Source of the DNA: DATMBF01 sp035559595
GTDB lineage: Bacteria > Bacteroidota > Ignavibacteria > UBA10030
NCBI GenBank assembly: GCA_035559595.1
Contig: DATMBF010000048.1
Span: forward strand, 62,001 to 126,000
DNA: 64,000 bases
Direction: 5' to 3'
This document shows, in pieces, positions 24,373-33,069 of this stretch (the first letter of the stretch is position 1; each line of letters begins with the position of its first letter). The translations under genes were made by a program, and so were the position numbers. The notes under the pieces are model-generated. The model ran no database searches. It had not been told where the DNA came from and saw only the letters and a list, made by a program, of their open reading frames with translations.

Positions 24373-25695
24373 TCACTGATTCTCTTCGAGCTGGGGGATT
24401 GCGGGGAGGCGCTTGACGCGGATGGTCTCTATAGCCTTGTCGCTCACTTGCTCGATAATAAACTGCACACCGTTGACGCGAACGGACTCGCCTTTTTTCG
24501 GAATGTGCCCAAGTTGCTCGATCACGAAGGCTCCAATGGAGAGGATATCCTTCGACGATAGTTCCTGATTGATGAGTCTTTCGACATCGTTCGTCGTCAA
24601 TGTGGCATCGACGACATACTCGTCATCGGAGACCTTGGTGACATCCGGCGTTTCTCGATCGAATTCATCCTGAATCGTTCCGACAAGCTCCTCAAGCACG
24701 TCTTCGAGGGTAATCAATCCGGCTGTTCCCCCGTATTCGTCCGCGAGCAAAAGCATATGCGTTTTCTTCTGCAGCATCGTTTCAAGGACTTGCTCCAGCA
24801 GGACCGTCTCCGGGACAAATGTAGCGTCCCGAAGAACGGATTCGAGCGTGAAATCGGGTTTCAGATGCCGGTCGTGCTTGAAGATATCCTTGGTATGAAC
24901 CACGCCCAGAACGTTGTCGAGCGACTCCTTGTAGACGGGATAGCGCGAATACTTGTTTGCGCGCATGATGCCGATGTTCTCTTGCACAGGCGCGGAAATC
25001 GAGAGGGCGACGATCTCATTGCGAGGAACCATAATATGCCGCGCCTGCTTTTTGCGGAAATCCATGGCCCGCAGGAGGATGTTCTTGCTGATCCGCGATC
25101 CATGCTTGGTTTGTGCAAGGAGCATCCGGAGCTCCTCCTCAGAATGCATGAGTTCGGATTCCGTCACAGTATGCAGACCCACCAACCTGAGGATGGCATT
25201 TGCGATGCCGTTGAAGAAATTGATAATCGGACGGAAGACCACATAAAAAAGCTTCAGCGGGTAGGCGATCCAGAGCGTTGTCTGGCGCGGCTTCTGGATG
25301 GCCAGAGACTTGGGGGCAAGCTCGCCCAGAACGATGTGCAACAAGGTAATCAGCCCGAAAGCCAGACCAAACGAGACTCCTTGAATGATCTTTGGATTTT
25401 GGACTCCCCATCTCTCGAGAGAGGGGCGAATCATGCTGGCAACGAACGGCTCACCTATCCAGCCCAAGGCAAGGCTTGCCATGGTAATGCCCAGCTGCGT
25501 GGCCGAGAGGTATGCGTCCAAATGTGTAATAAGCTCCTTGGCGATTCGGGCACGAAGATTCCCCTTGGCAGCCAGCGGTTCGATCTGCGTTGCGCGCACC
25601 TTCACGATGGCGAACTCAGCGGCAACAAAGAAGCCGTTAAGCAAAACGAAGAAGATGACAAGCGCTATATTGAAGAATGCCGACCAGAAATCCAT
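24373..25695 (-). CDS. CNNM/CorC-HlyC family membrane protein (hemolysin-like, CBS domains)
   Basis: A 440-residue protein. The N-terminal DUF21 domain has about four membrane segments (NIALVIFFVLLNGFFVAAEFA, TQLGITMASLALGWIGEPFV, GLAFGLITLLHIVLGELAPK). A CBS pair follows (IMVPRNEIVALS... and DEYGGTAGLITLEDVLEEL), and a C-terminal CorC/HlyC domain (EYVVDATLTTNDVERLI...). The family is linked to Mg2+/Co2+ efflux or homeostasis; the old name 'hemolysin' is misleading. The ATG start gives the MDFWSAFF N-terminus typical of the family. It is divergent from the VTT-domain protein gene. Confidence 0.93.
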   Translation of the reverse strand: MDFWSAFFNIALVIFFVLLNGFFVAAEFAIVKVRATQIEPLAAKGNLRARIAKELITHLDAYLSATQLGITMASLALGWIGEPFVASMIRPSLERWGVQNPKIIQGVSFGLAFGLITLLHIVLGELAPKSLAIQKPRQTTLWIAYPLKLFYVVFRPIINFFNGIANAILRLVGLHTVTESELMHSEEELRMLLAQTKHGSRISKNILLRAMDFRKKQARHIMVPRNEIVALSISAPVQENIGIMRANKYSRYPVYKESLDNVLGVVHTKDIFKHDRHLKPDFTLESVLRDATFVPETVLLEQVLETMLQKKTHMLLLADEYGGTAGLITLEDVLEELVGTIQDEFDRETPDVTKVSDDEYVVDATLTTNDVERLINQELSSKDILSIGAFVIEQLGHIPKKGESVRVNGVQFIIEQVSDKAIETIRVKRLPAIPQLEENQ

Positions 25696-25818
25696 ACGAT
25701 TCTCACCGCAAAAATATAACCGGAAATTGGTAGCTGTTCAAGGTAAGTCGCTAATACCGACCAAATACGCCCTTTCTTGCTTGAAAACGGTCTCTTTTTT
25801 CGGCAAGATAGATGAGTG

Positions 25819-26478
25819 ATGGAGCTTTCCACTTCTCAACAGAAAAAAGTTCAGTCGATTGTGGCGATCGGCCTTGCGTCCATTCTTCTTGTGGCGTTTC
25901 TGGAGAGTGGGATTCGCGAGGAAGTATCGTTGGAGAATCTGCGTTCGCTTGGGGAAAACCCGTGGACGCCTGTGTTGATTGTTGCGGCAATGACCGGTGC
26001 TTGGGCATTCGCGCTTCCAGCGTCGGTCTTCTTCTTTATTACTCCGCTTCTCTTTCCTGCGATTGAGGCAACAGTTATTATCTGTGTTGGGTCAGCATTT
26101 GGAACCGCGATGGGGTATGTTGTTGCTCGTTTTGTCGGTGGACCATGGGTAGAGCGGATCCGTGGCTACCGAGTAACTTCCTTTCTTGAACGTCACTCAT
26201 CCTTTGCCAACTTTTTTGCGATCCGTGTTTTTCCAAGCTCTCCGCATGGATGGATCAACTATGCCGCCGGTCTGCTGGCCCTCCCGTTTTGGAAGTTTCT
26301 GACGGCAACGATGCTTGGCGTGAGTATAAAAGCGTTTCTGTATTCTACTGCCATCGAGGGAAGTGTTGGGGCTTCGAGTATATCAGAGGCGCTGAACTGG
26401 CAAACGGTGACCGCACTCAGCACGCTGGGTATTCTTGCCGTCGTGGGACATATTGTTCGGAGGAAATGGAGGGGGTGA
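25819..26478 (+). CDS. VTT-domain (DedA/TVP38-like) membrane protein
   Basis: A ~219-residue polytopic membrane protein. It has the VTT core: a first helix FALPASVFFFITPLLFPAIEA, then GSAFGTAMGYVVARFVGGPW, and the re-entrant segment RVFPSSPHGWINYAAGLLALPFWKF with its FxxR...P..P pattern. Family members are implicated in phospholipid flipping and membrane homeostasis. The codon before the ATG is GTG in the same frame, so the start may be one residue earlier. No ribosome site stands out. It is divergent from the CorC-like gene and convergent with the CpoB-like gene. Confidence 0.8.
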   Translation: MELSTSQQKKVQSIVAIGLASILLVAFLESGIREEVSLENLRSLGENPWTPVLIVAAMTGAWAFALPASVFFFITPLLFPAIEATVIICVGSAFGTAMGYVVARFVGGPWVERIRGYRVTSFLERHSSFANFFAIRVFPSSPHGWINYAAGLLALPFWKFLTATMLGVSIKAFLYSTAIEGSVGASSISEALNWQTVTALSTLGILAVVGHIVRRKWRG

Positions 26479-26834
26479 TAGAAGAGGTGCTGGTTGGGTT
26501 AGTCCGACGCAAAAACATGTTCATTGACTTTGCCAAGAATTCTGTTGTTTGAAAAGTGTTCTCATGGTTGATGGTTGTCGCTGGTTCGCTGTTGGTCGTA
26601 GTTATTGGCTCGAACAGAAACCACCCACACCAAGGCCGTCCCCTTGGGACGTGCCTGGAAACCACGAAGTCGAACTAACCCACATCCAACGAGGGATACT
26701 TCTCTCCTGTTTACTCGACTCTTTCTCCTTTCGCATCAGTGCGAATCCGCGAGAATCTGTCCATCTGCGTACAAGAGAAAACCCCGCCGGTACTCGACGG
26801 GGTTTTCGTACACTTCAAATCTTCTGCAGCAGAC
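26479..26834. other. Intergenic region with simple degenerate repeats and a terminator
   Basis: A 356-bp space between convergent genes. At 26569-26610 there is a GGTTG/TCGCTGG-type low-complexity run. At 26731-26770 there is an iterated (A)ATC(T/C)GCG-like motif (GCATCAGTGCGAATCCGCGA, then GAATCTGTCCATCTGCG). A strong hairpin terminator follows at 26777-26807. No gene was found. Confidence 0.55.
26777..26807 (-). terminator. Intrinsic terminator of the CpoB-like lipoprotein gene
   Basis: GAAAACCCCG (26777-26786) and CGGGGTTTTC (26798-26807) form a perfect 10-bp stem with an 11-base loop, 28 bases after the minus-strand stop. The T-run is inside the 3' arm on both strands, so it may work in both directions for the convergent genes. 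Confidence 0.85.
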
Positions 26835-27728
26835 TTACAGCTTCGCCCAACGCTCTTTAGCTCGTGCGACCTTACCGCTGGTGGGGTAATCCTTCACGAG
26901 TTTCTCGTACTCCGCTTTGGCTTTTGCTTTGTTTCCCATCCGGTCGTACGACTGGGCAATCATGTATTGGGCATCGGCCTTCTTCTCGGATTTGGCGTAG
27001 TCAAATACTTTCTGGAAGTGCTTTATGGCTTCTGCATACTGCCGTTTGGCATAGTAAGCCTCTCCCAGCCAGTAGTGGCAGTTGTCCTGGAGGTTTTCCG
27101 GAGCCCCTCCATCTAACAATCCTTGCATGGTGCTAATAACGCCATCGTAGTTCTTGCTCTTGAACATCTGCAGTCCGCTATCGTAAGCGCCGCCTGACAC
27201 GGGCTTTACCATTGTTGTGGCAGGGGCTGGTGCGGTGACCGCTGCACCGCGTGTTGTCACCATAGTCGTTTTGGCTGCTTCGACGGCCTTGTCCGCACGC
27301 TCTTTCTCAGCCATCAGCTTCGCTTCGGTATCCGACAACCTTGCCATCAACGAACGGTTGTCTTGCTCGAGTTTGACGATCTTCTGCTTCAAGCTTGTGT
27401 TTTCGGTGCGGAGCTCGTCGATCTGTGCCTGGTAGTCCACGGCAGGCTGTGGGGGAGGCATTACGGGCTCCTCTTTCTTAGGCTCGGGTGCCGGTGCCGC
27501 AGTGGCTTTCGGCGCAGCTCCGATGAAGCTCGTCAGGGCCTGTTGGTCGGCAGATTCCTCTTCTTCCTCGGCCGGTTCGCCCTCCTCCATCAGTTGCTCC
27601 TCTCCGGATTCTTCCTCCGTTGCTTCTTCACTTGCTTCACAGCCGCCAAGAAGTATCAAGCCGGCGACAGTGAGAATGAAGGTGAAACCTCTCAGCAGCG
27701 GCAATCTCCACTTCAACATGAGATCCAT
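26835..27728 (-). CDS. CpoB/YbgF-like TPR lipoprotein with coiled coil
   Basis: A 297-residue lipoprotein: lipobox LILLGGC at about residues 19-25, then a very acidic linker (EEATEEESGEEQLMEEGE) and a Pro/Ala stretch. Residues ~98-155 form a coiled coil (QIDELRTENTSLKQKIVKLE), and the C-terminal ~115 residues are TPR repeats ending AKAKAEYEKLVKDYP, as in YbgF/CpoB. CpoB coordinates the Tol-Pal system with peptidoglycan synthesis during division. The ATG at 27728 with GGAGG 4 bases upstream is clearly the start. No tol or pal genes are adjacent. The beta-barrel gene lies upstream on the same strand. Confidence 0.88.
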   Translation of the reverse strand: MDLMLKWRLPLLRGFTFILTVAGLILLGGCEASEEATEEESGEEQLMEEGEPAEEEEESADQQALTSFIGAAPKATAAPAPEPKKEEPVMPPPQPAVDYQAQIDELRTENTSLKQKIVKLEQDNRSLMARLSDTEAKLMAEKERADKAVEAAKTTMVTTRGAAVTAPAPATTMVKPVSGGAYDSGLQMFKSKNYDGVISTMQGLLDGGAPENLQDNCHYWLGEAYYAKRQYAEAIKHFQKVFDYAKSEKKADAQYMIAQSYDRMGNKAKAKAEYEKLVKDYPTSGKVARAKERWAKL

Positions 27729-27914
27729 AATACCTCCAGTCTGTGGCGGACAATAATGAGAATATGACGCCACCAATGTAGAAAACCACCGTCTGAAAGT
27801 CAAGCCAACGGGTCTGACCTGCACCCTCGCCTCGCGACTCCGAGGCACAAGGTATTCTGGAGAAGACGAGCGGACAGGAGATTGGAGGCCCTGGCGAATC
27901 CGTTGTGAAGGTTC

Positions 27915-29405
27915 TCACCATCCGATCTTGATCTGCCCGAAGTACGCTCGCTCCCCGACAAACTGGTCTTTGGCAATAGCTCCGTCAATTTGTATCACAC
28001 GAAATAGGTTTAATCCCAGCCCGATGGTGATCTGCCCGTCAGCAAGGCCGCCGCGTAAAGCAAGACCGAGAACTTCCGTTAATGCATCAAGACGGTATTC
28101 GGTTCCGATGCGGAATCGCTCCGCGGTACTTTCAAATCGAATATCCTGGGCAAAGATGTCCGACCAATCAAAAGCAATATCCCATTGATCGGTGAGGGGA
28201 TGGAGGAGGCCGATATTTGCTACGAACGGGGTTTTCAGGTCGAAGGGGACGCGAATGTTGATAAGGCGTTGTACTGCAACCAAAGCCGTATCGCCGTTGC
28301 CATTCACAATGGGGTTTCCTCCGGCGTCGCGCTGATAATCCACAATGGCTCCCACTTCGGTGTTGATGCTCGCATGTGACGTAATCTTTTGAATGGGGAG
28401 GATGTTCTGAAGCGAAACCCCCAGTTGTGTGCCGGAAGACATGGTGTAAAAGCCTCCGAGGTCAACAGTAAATCCGGTTTGAGAACTTTGGAAATCACTT
28501 CGCGCCTCGGAGACGATATTTTCGATATTGTCCGACGCAATGCGCTTTGTCGAAAATCGTCGGTTAATGACTTTGACGTTTGCACCGATGAACAGGCCGT
28601 CCCCAACATCCATGGCGTAGCCTCCTGCGCCGACGATATCGACATACGAAAGGGCATAGATTTCAGGGAGAGCCTGATTGACATCAAGTTGGTTGGTGTT
28701 GGGTTCAAAGAGGGGGAAGATGATTTCCGCCAGTCGCGTAATTGCATCGACGGTAAACTGAGAAGGATCATCAGGGAGTTTGAGCGCGAGGATATCCGAC
28801 ACGGTTCTTCCCGGTTGAACCTGAAATCCTGATTGCGCCGACGCGAACAACGAAAATCCCCATGTGCCGAACTGAGCCTGGATATTCGGAACGATTCCGA
28901 TGCCATGTGTTTTCGGGTTTTCTTCTGTTCCAATGACTTCTGCCTGTAGCGAGTTAAGGAACCGAAGTCCGGAATTGATCTTCTGAACTGCAGCCTCCTG
29001 CTGCTGCAGTGTTGTTGCGTTGCCGAACTCATTGATCCCTTGGCTGATCTGTTGCAGGAATAATCCTGTCGAGAAATGAGTCTTATTGGCCCTGAGGAAA
29101 TCGATGGCCTTCAGTGTCGTGTTTGGCAAGCTGGCCTGGATCCCTGCAAGGTCGAACCGGAACCTGTCCCGGGCCAGTAACGCAGGATTGTACATCATGG
29201 CATTGAAGGTTCTTCCGTTTGCGATCTGGGTTTTCCCCATCCCGATCGCTTTGACATCTTCGCGATTTGGGGAAATTGGAAGAGAGAGAGACTCCGTGAA
29301 GATTGTTGTATCGGGGAGTTGGATCTGCTGGCCGATATAGTACTGAGAATACAGCGAAGAAGAGAAAACGAGGAAGGTGGCGAGTCCGGCAATGAGCCGT
29401 TTCAT
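27915..29405 (-). CDS. Outer-membrane beta-barrel protein (PorV/TraF-FadL-like)
   Basis: A 496-residue protein with signal peptide 1-20 (LIAGLATFLVFSSSLYSQ). After it comes a stretch typical of PorV/UPF0164-like barrels (DVKAIGMGKTQIANGRTFNAM followed by MYNPALLARDRFRFDLAG). Alternating hydrophobic strands run through the protein, with repeated 'G-x-x-L-G-V-S-L-Q-N-I' (GTQLGVSLQNILPIQ) and a terminal aromatic-rich strand (ERAYFGQIKIGW) as expected for outer-membrane insertion. The exact family is uncertain. The start follows AAGGAGGATTT. PorV-type proteins shuttle T9SS cargo, which would fit this window, but that is inference. Confidence 0.75.
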   Translation of the reverse strand: MKRLIAGLATFLVFSSSLYSQYYIGQQIQLPDTTIFTESLSLPISPNREDVKAIGMGKTQIANGRTFNAMMYNPALLARDRFRFDLAGIQASLPNTTLKAIDFLRANKTHFSTGLFLQQISQGINEFGNATTLQQQEAAVQKINSGLRFLNSLQAEVIGTEENPKTHGIGIVPNIQAQFGTWGFSLFASAQSGFQVQPGRTVSDILALKLPDDPSQFTVDAITRLAEIIFPLFEPNTNQLDVNQALPEIYALSYVDIVGAGGYAMDVGDGLFIGANVKVINRRFSTKRIASDNIENIVSEARSDFQSSQTGFTVDLGGFYTMSSGTQLGVSLQNILPIQKITSHASINTEVGAIVDYQRDAGGNPIVNGNGDTALVAVQRLINIRVPFDLKTPFVANIGLLHPLTDQWDIAFDWSDIFAQDIRFESTAERFRIGTEYRLDALTEVLGLALRGGLADGQITIGLGLNLFRVIQIDGAIAKDQFVGERAYFGQIKIGW

Positions 29406-29493
29406 GGTAAATCCTCCTTGGGGAAAAATAGGTGAGAGTGAAAAAGAAGATAGTGATAAAGATTTCTGTACACAAGCCGAGTGTGTACAGTAC

Positions 29494-30468
29494 TCAAGAA
29501 TGGAAACAATCTGAGGCCACCGTTGCAGGTCGGAGAGATGAATGATTCTGCGCAACGACGCTCAGCAAGGTCTCTACGATTCTCTGAACAACACTGTCCG
29601 GAACACCATCCGGATGAAGTGACTGTAACCTCATATCGCACAATTCATTAACGTAATCGACGACAATGAAGGTGTTTGTTGTTGTGAAAACGATCTCCGT
29701 CGAGAAGAAATCGAGACAGCAAATTTGCGCAATGGTGGCTGCAATATCTCGGAGAGGTTGAAGCCCAAATATCGTTACCTGGTTGTCCGTTACTTCTTCA
29801 TACACATGAGTCAGATCATCCCACCAGCAGGGAATTACTGTTCCGAAGCAATAAAAGACTCTGAACCATCCACGATCTTCAGAAAGATACGCCGGTCTAA
29901 TCGTCTCCTGTAGAAGGTACTTGTCGGTTGGGTGATGCTGGCGGGTTTTCAGAACATCCTCTGGACTCTTTGCATCCGTCACCACTCCAATTCCCCCGCC
30001 GGTGGTGTTTGCCGGTTTGATGATGAATGGCGAGCCGAGGTGGGTCAACTCATCCGGAGAAAGCTTCAGTTGAGGATGTGTGAGGTAAGGAGGAAGGATG
30101 ATAGTGTACGGGACCCGAATTCCATAAGCGAGCAACTCGAGATGCATCGTTGCCTTATCGGCAGCACGCGCCATGAGGTGGTACGGATTGATAACGCGAG
30201 TTTGAGAAATACCGTTGTGTTGAGTATCCTTAAACAGTTCGGCAAGAGGAAGGAAGGCTTCGTTTTCGTCTGAGGCGCGGTCGAGAAGATAGCGGAAGGT
30301 CAATCTTCCCTGCTGCAACGCTGCTACAGTATCATTGACATTTCCTGCATGTACCACGTACGTTGTCAGGTCCTTCGACCGGGCAATCGACTCGATGATG
30401 TTGACGAACTCGTTGTCGAAGTGCCAGGAGAGAGCAATTCCCAAATCAAATGTCTGAGACGAGTTCAT
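29494..30468 (-). CDS. ATP-grasp domain protein
   Basis: A ~324-residue protein with an N-terminal pre-ATP-grasp region and a RimK/D-Ala-ligase-type ATP-grasp core: GSPFIIKPANTTGGGIGVV (the nucleotide-binding lid), KYLLQE (adenine pocket) and FFSTEIVF...FIVVDYVNELCDM, with the metal-binding Glu and Asn near the end. Such enzymes ligate a carboxylate to an amine or thiol using ATP. The substrate is unknown. The ATG at 30468 is preferred over an in-frame TTG 22 codons upstream, which would overlap the neighbouring promoter region. It lies 88 bp upstream of the beta-barrel gene on the same strand and is divergent from the TPR lipoprotein gene. Confidence 0.8.
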   Translation of the reverse strand: MNSSQTFDLGIALSWHFDNEFVNIIESIARSKDLTTYVVHAGNVNDTVAALQQGRLTFRYLLDRASDENEAFLPLAELFKDTQHNGISQTRVINPYHLMARAADKATMHLELLAYGIRVPYTIILPPYLTHPQLKLSPDELTHLGSPFIIKPANTTGGGIGVVTDAKSPEDVLKTRQHHPTDKYLLQETIRPAYLSEDRGWFRVFYCFGTVIPCWWDDLTHVYEEVTDNQVTIFGLQPLRDIAATIAQICCLDFFSTEIVFTTTNTFIVVDYVNELCDMRLQSLHPDGVPDSVVQRIVETLLSVVAQNHSSLRPATVASDCFHS

Positions 30469-30537
30469 TGATGGATGAAGATAGGGCGTTTCATTGATGA
30501 TGGCAAGGCTGTTTCGTTCGACTCTGCTCTTCAATCC

Positions 30538-30566
30538 TTGTTATTCACAAGCGTATTCAATATATT
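30538..30566 (+). promoter_or_regulatory. Candidate promoter of the TPR-DUF4292-EnvC operon
   Basis: TTGTTA, a 17-base spacer, then TATATT, resembling -35/-10 elements. The -10 ends only 8 bases before the ATG at 30575, so the transcript would be nearly leaderless, which fits the lack of a ribosome binding site. Unconfirmed. Confidence 0.35.
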
Positions 30567-30574
30567 TTCTCATC

Positions 30575-32311
30575 ATGAAACGTCCTCATTTTTGTCAGAC
30601 AATCCTGTTCGTTTTGCCATCGATCCTCCTGATTGCCTGCAGCGCCGGTCCGAAACCCGAGGTCGCCGACAAATCCGATGATACGCAGGCTCGACTCGAA
30701 ACGAAGATGCGGGAGTTAAACAAGGAGCGGGCGCTTCGGCATTTCATCGAAGGGTCGGTCTACGATGCCAAGGGCGATTATGCCAAGGCGATACTTGAGT
30801 ATCAGGATGCGCTCCGTTATGATGCTAACCCCGCCATCTACTACGCCATTTCGAAGGATTACTCCTTGTTGGGAAAACATGCCCTTGCCGCACAAGCGGC
30901 ACGAGAAGCCGTACGGCTGGATTCCACGAACATCACCTACCGTGAGAATCTGGCGCGGATCTACCTTGCCGCCTTTCAGACGGATTTGGCGATTCGTGAG
31001 TATGAGCAGATCGTGCGACTCGATACGACCTCAACTGACGCGCTGTATCAACTTGCCCGCTTGTATCAAACAAGCAGACCTCTGAAGGCTCTTGAGATTT
31101 ATGAAAAACTGCTCGAGAAAGAGGGGGAGGATTGGGATATCCTCTTGCAAACGGCTGAACTCTACAACACCCTCGGACGCTATGACCAGGCGGCGGATCG
31201 CTACAAGAGGATGTTGGAGATGGATCCCTCCAACCGGGCTCTCCAACGGCAATTAGCTGAAACCTATGGCAGATCAGGGAATTTTGCCGCTGCGATCGAA
31301 ATCCTCGAGAAGATGTTGGAGACAAACGAGAACGACCTCGAGGTGGTGGTTTCCCTCGCCGACATCTACCTGGACAAGCGGGACTTCGACAAAGCTCTGG
31401 AACTGTATGAAAAGATTCTGAAAAAAGAGAAAGACAATCCGGACGTGAAGTTAAGAGTTGGTGTTGCGTACTTCGGACAGATCCAGCAGGATAGCAGCTT
31501 TCTTCCGCGCTCAAAGAAAATCTTCAATGAACTCAGCAAGCAGTCTCCCAACGACTGGCGACCCATCTGGTATCTTGGGGCGATTGCCTTGTCCGAAAAA
31601 CAGGATTCCGTTGCCCTGCAGCACTTCGAAAGGGTGACACAGTTGGCCGAATCGAACGCTGATGCCTGGTCGTACGTCGGAATGCTGTATTTCGACCGAG
31701 GCGAGTACAACAAAATGATTGAGGCGATGGAGAAGGCGAGGAAGGTGTTGCCGCGTGAGCATCGGGTTTACTTCCTGCTCGGACTCGGTTATTCCCGGCT
31801 TGAGGATAACGAGAAAGCAACAATGTTCCTTGAAAAGGCTTATGAGCTGAACCCGAAAGACATCAACACACTGAGCACACTGGCGCTGACGTACGATGGG
31901 ATGAAGCGATTCAGCCGCTCCGATTCCCTCTACGAAGAAGCGCTGAAGATTGACTCAACTTATCATCTTATCCTGAACAATTTCAGTTACAGTCTCGCCG
32001 AGCGCGGACTTCAATTGGAGCGGGCACTTCGGATGGCGATTGATGCCGTAAAAGCGGAGCCGAAAAACGCCTCATACCTCGACACGCTCGGCTGGGTGTA
32101 TTTCAAGCTTGGCCGCTACCGCGAAGCCGAGGAATACATTGCGAAGGCGGTCGCAACGGGAGAGGCAAGCGCTGTGGTGTACGAACATCTTGGGGATATT
32201 TACTTCAAGCTGGGGGAAAAAGAGAAAGCGGTGGAGTACTGGCAAAAGGCACTCGAAAAGGACGGGAAGAACCAAGCATTGCGTGAGAAGGTCGAGCGAG
32301 GGTCATTGTGA
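30575..32311 (+). CDS. TPR-repeat lipoprotein
   Basis: A 578-residue protein with lipobox SILLIACSAG (Cys at ~22) and then about 14 tetratricopeptide repeats to the end (for example GDYAKAILEYQDALRYDANP, RDFDKALELYEKILKKEKDN, GRYREAEEYIAKAV). TPR arrays bind partner proteins; on a lipoprotein they usually organise envelope complexes. The ATG at 30575 starts the signal peptide. The stop overlaps the next gene by 4 bp, and the three genes TPR-DUF4292-EnvC form a tight operon of a kind common in Bacteroidota, pointing to cell-envelope assembly or division. The precise role is unknown. Confidence 0.9.
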   Translation: MKRPHFCQTILFVLPSILLIACSAGPKPEVADKSDDTQARLETKMRELNKERALRHFIEGSVYDAKGDYAKAILEYQDALRYDANPAIYYAISKDYSLLGKHALAAQAAREAVRLDSTNITYRENLARIYLAAFQTDLAIREYEQIVRLDTTSTDALYQLARLYQTSRPLKALEIYEKLLEKEGEDWDILLQTAELYNTLGRYDQAADRYKRMLEMDPSNRALQRQLAETYGRSGNFAAAIEILEKMLETNENDLEVVVSLADIYLDKRDFDKALELYEKILKKEKDNPDVKLRVGVAYFGQIQQDSSFLPRSKKIFNELSKQSPNDWRPIWYLGAIALSEKQDSVALQHFERVTQLAESNADAWSYVGMLYFDRGEYNKMIEAMEKARKVLPREHRVYFLLGLGYSRLEDNEKATMFLEKAYELNPKDINTLSTLALTYDGMKRFSRSDSLYEEALKIDSTYHLILNNFSYSLAERGLQLERALRMAIDAVKAEPKNASYLDTLGWVYFKLGRYREAEEYIAKAVATGEASAVVYEHLGDIYFKLGEKEKAVEYWQKALEKDGKNQALREKVERGSL

Positions 32312-33069
32312 GGTCATCGGGGCGATTTCTTCTGATACTCCTCATCGGGGGATGTGCTGCGCCGACTGTTCGGTATGCAGATCGTTCAGTAACAGCTGAA
32401 CAGGTACAGGAATCTGTCCGTGCCAACTATGCCGCGCTCTCTACACTTCTTGGGTCCGGTAACATCAGTGTTGAGTCGCCGGAAATGGCACAAAGCGGCT
32501 CGTTCACGCTGAAGCTCAAGAAACCGGATTCACTCCTTGTCGTTCTCGAAGGTCCCTTCGGCATTGAAGTTGGTGCCGCCCTTGTGACACGGAAAGAATT
32601 TCTCTTCTATAACAGTCTTTCCAACAAGCTCTTCACCGGCTCCACAAACGCCGTCAATCTCAGCAAGATGCTTCGGATGAACATCGAATTCGATGAGATG
32701 CTGAGTCTCTTCACCGGCGGATTGTTCTTTGCCGAGGATCAACGGGAGCCAGACGATTTTCAGATCGAGGATGAGCAGTTTGTGTTGACATTCCGGAACT
32801 CGACCGGAAGCCGTCGGTACTGGATCGAGCCGGAGGCAATGCTGATCGGCAGAATTCAGCACCTCGACCAGCGTGGCCGATTGGTCATCGAGCAATGGTT
32901 CAGCGACTTTCAACCGAGCGGTGAGACCAGAGTACCCAGACGGATGAGGGTTATTCAGCATCGGGAGAGGCGAGCGGTGTCGGTCGCCTACTCTGACATT
33001 TCCGTGAACACCGACCCGGTCGACTGCACCCTAAGGGTTCCATCAAATGCCGAAAGGGTTCAATGGTAA
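32308..33069 (+). CDS. DUF4292 / LolB-like lipoprotein
   Basis: A 253-residue protein with a lipoprotein signal (FLLILLIGGCAAP, Cys ~16) and a beta-rich body. The segment SVESPEMAQSGSFTLKLKKP, the PDSLLVVLEGPFGIEVG run and the C-terminal IEPEAMLIGRIQHLDQRGRL match the DUF4292 family. This shares the LolA/LolB half-barrel fold that carries lipoproteins or lipid. The start is GTG overlapping the upstream stop; the end overlaps the envC-like gene by 7 bp. A LolB-like role at the outer membrane is inferred from fold and operon. Confidence 0.85.
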   Translation: MRSSGRFLLILLIGGCAAPTVRYADRSVTAEQVQESVRANYAALSTLLGSGNISVESPEMAQSGSFTLKLKKPDSLLVVLEGPFGIEVGAALVTRKEFLFYNSLSNKLFTGSTNAVNLSKMLRMNIEFDEMLSLFTGGLFFAEDQREPDDFQIEDEQFVLTFRNSTGSRRYWIEPEAMLIGRIQHLDQRGRLVIEQWFSDFQPSGETRVPRRMRVIQHRERRAVSVAYSDISVNTDPVDCTLRVPSNAERVQW

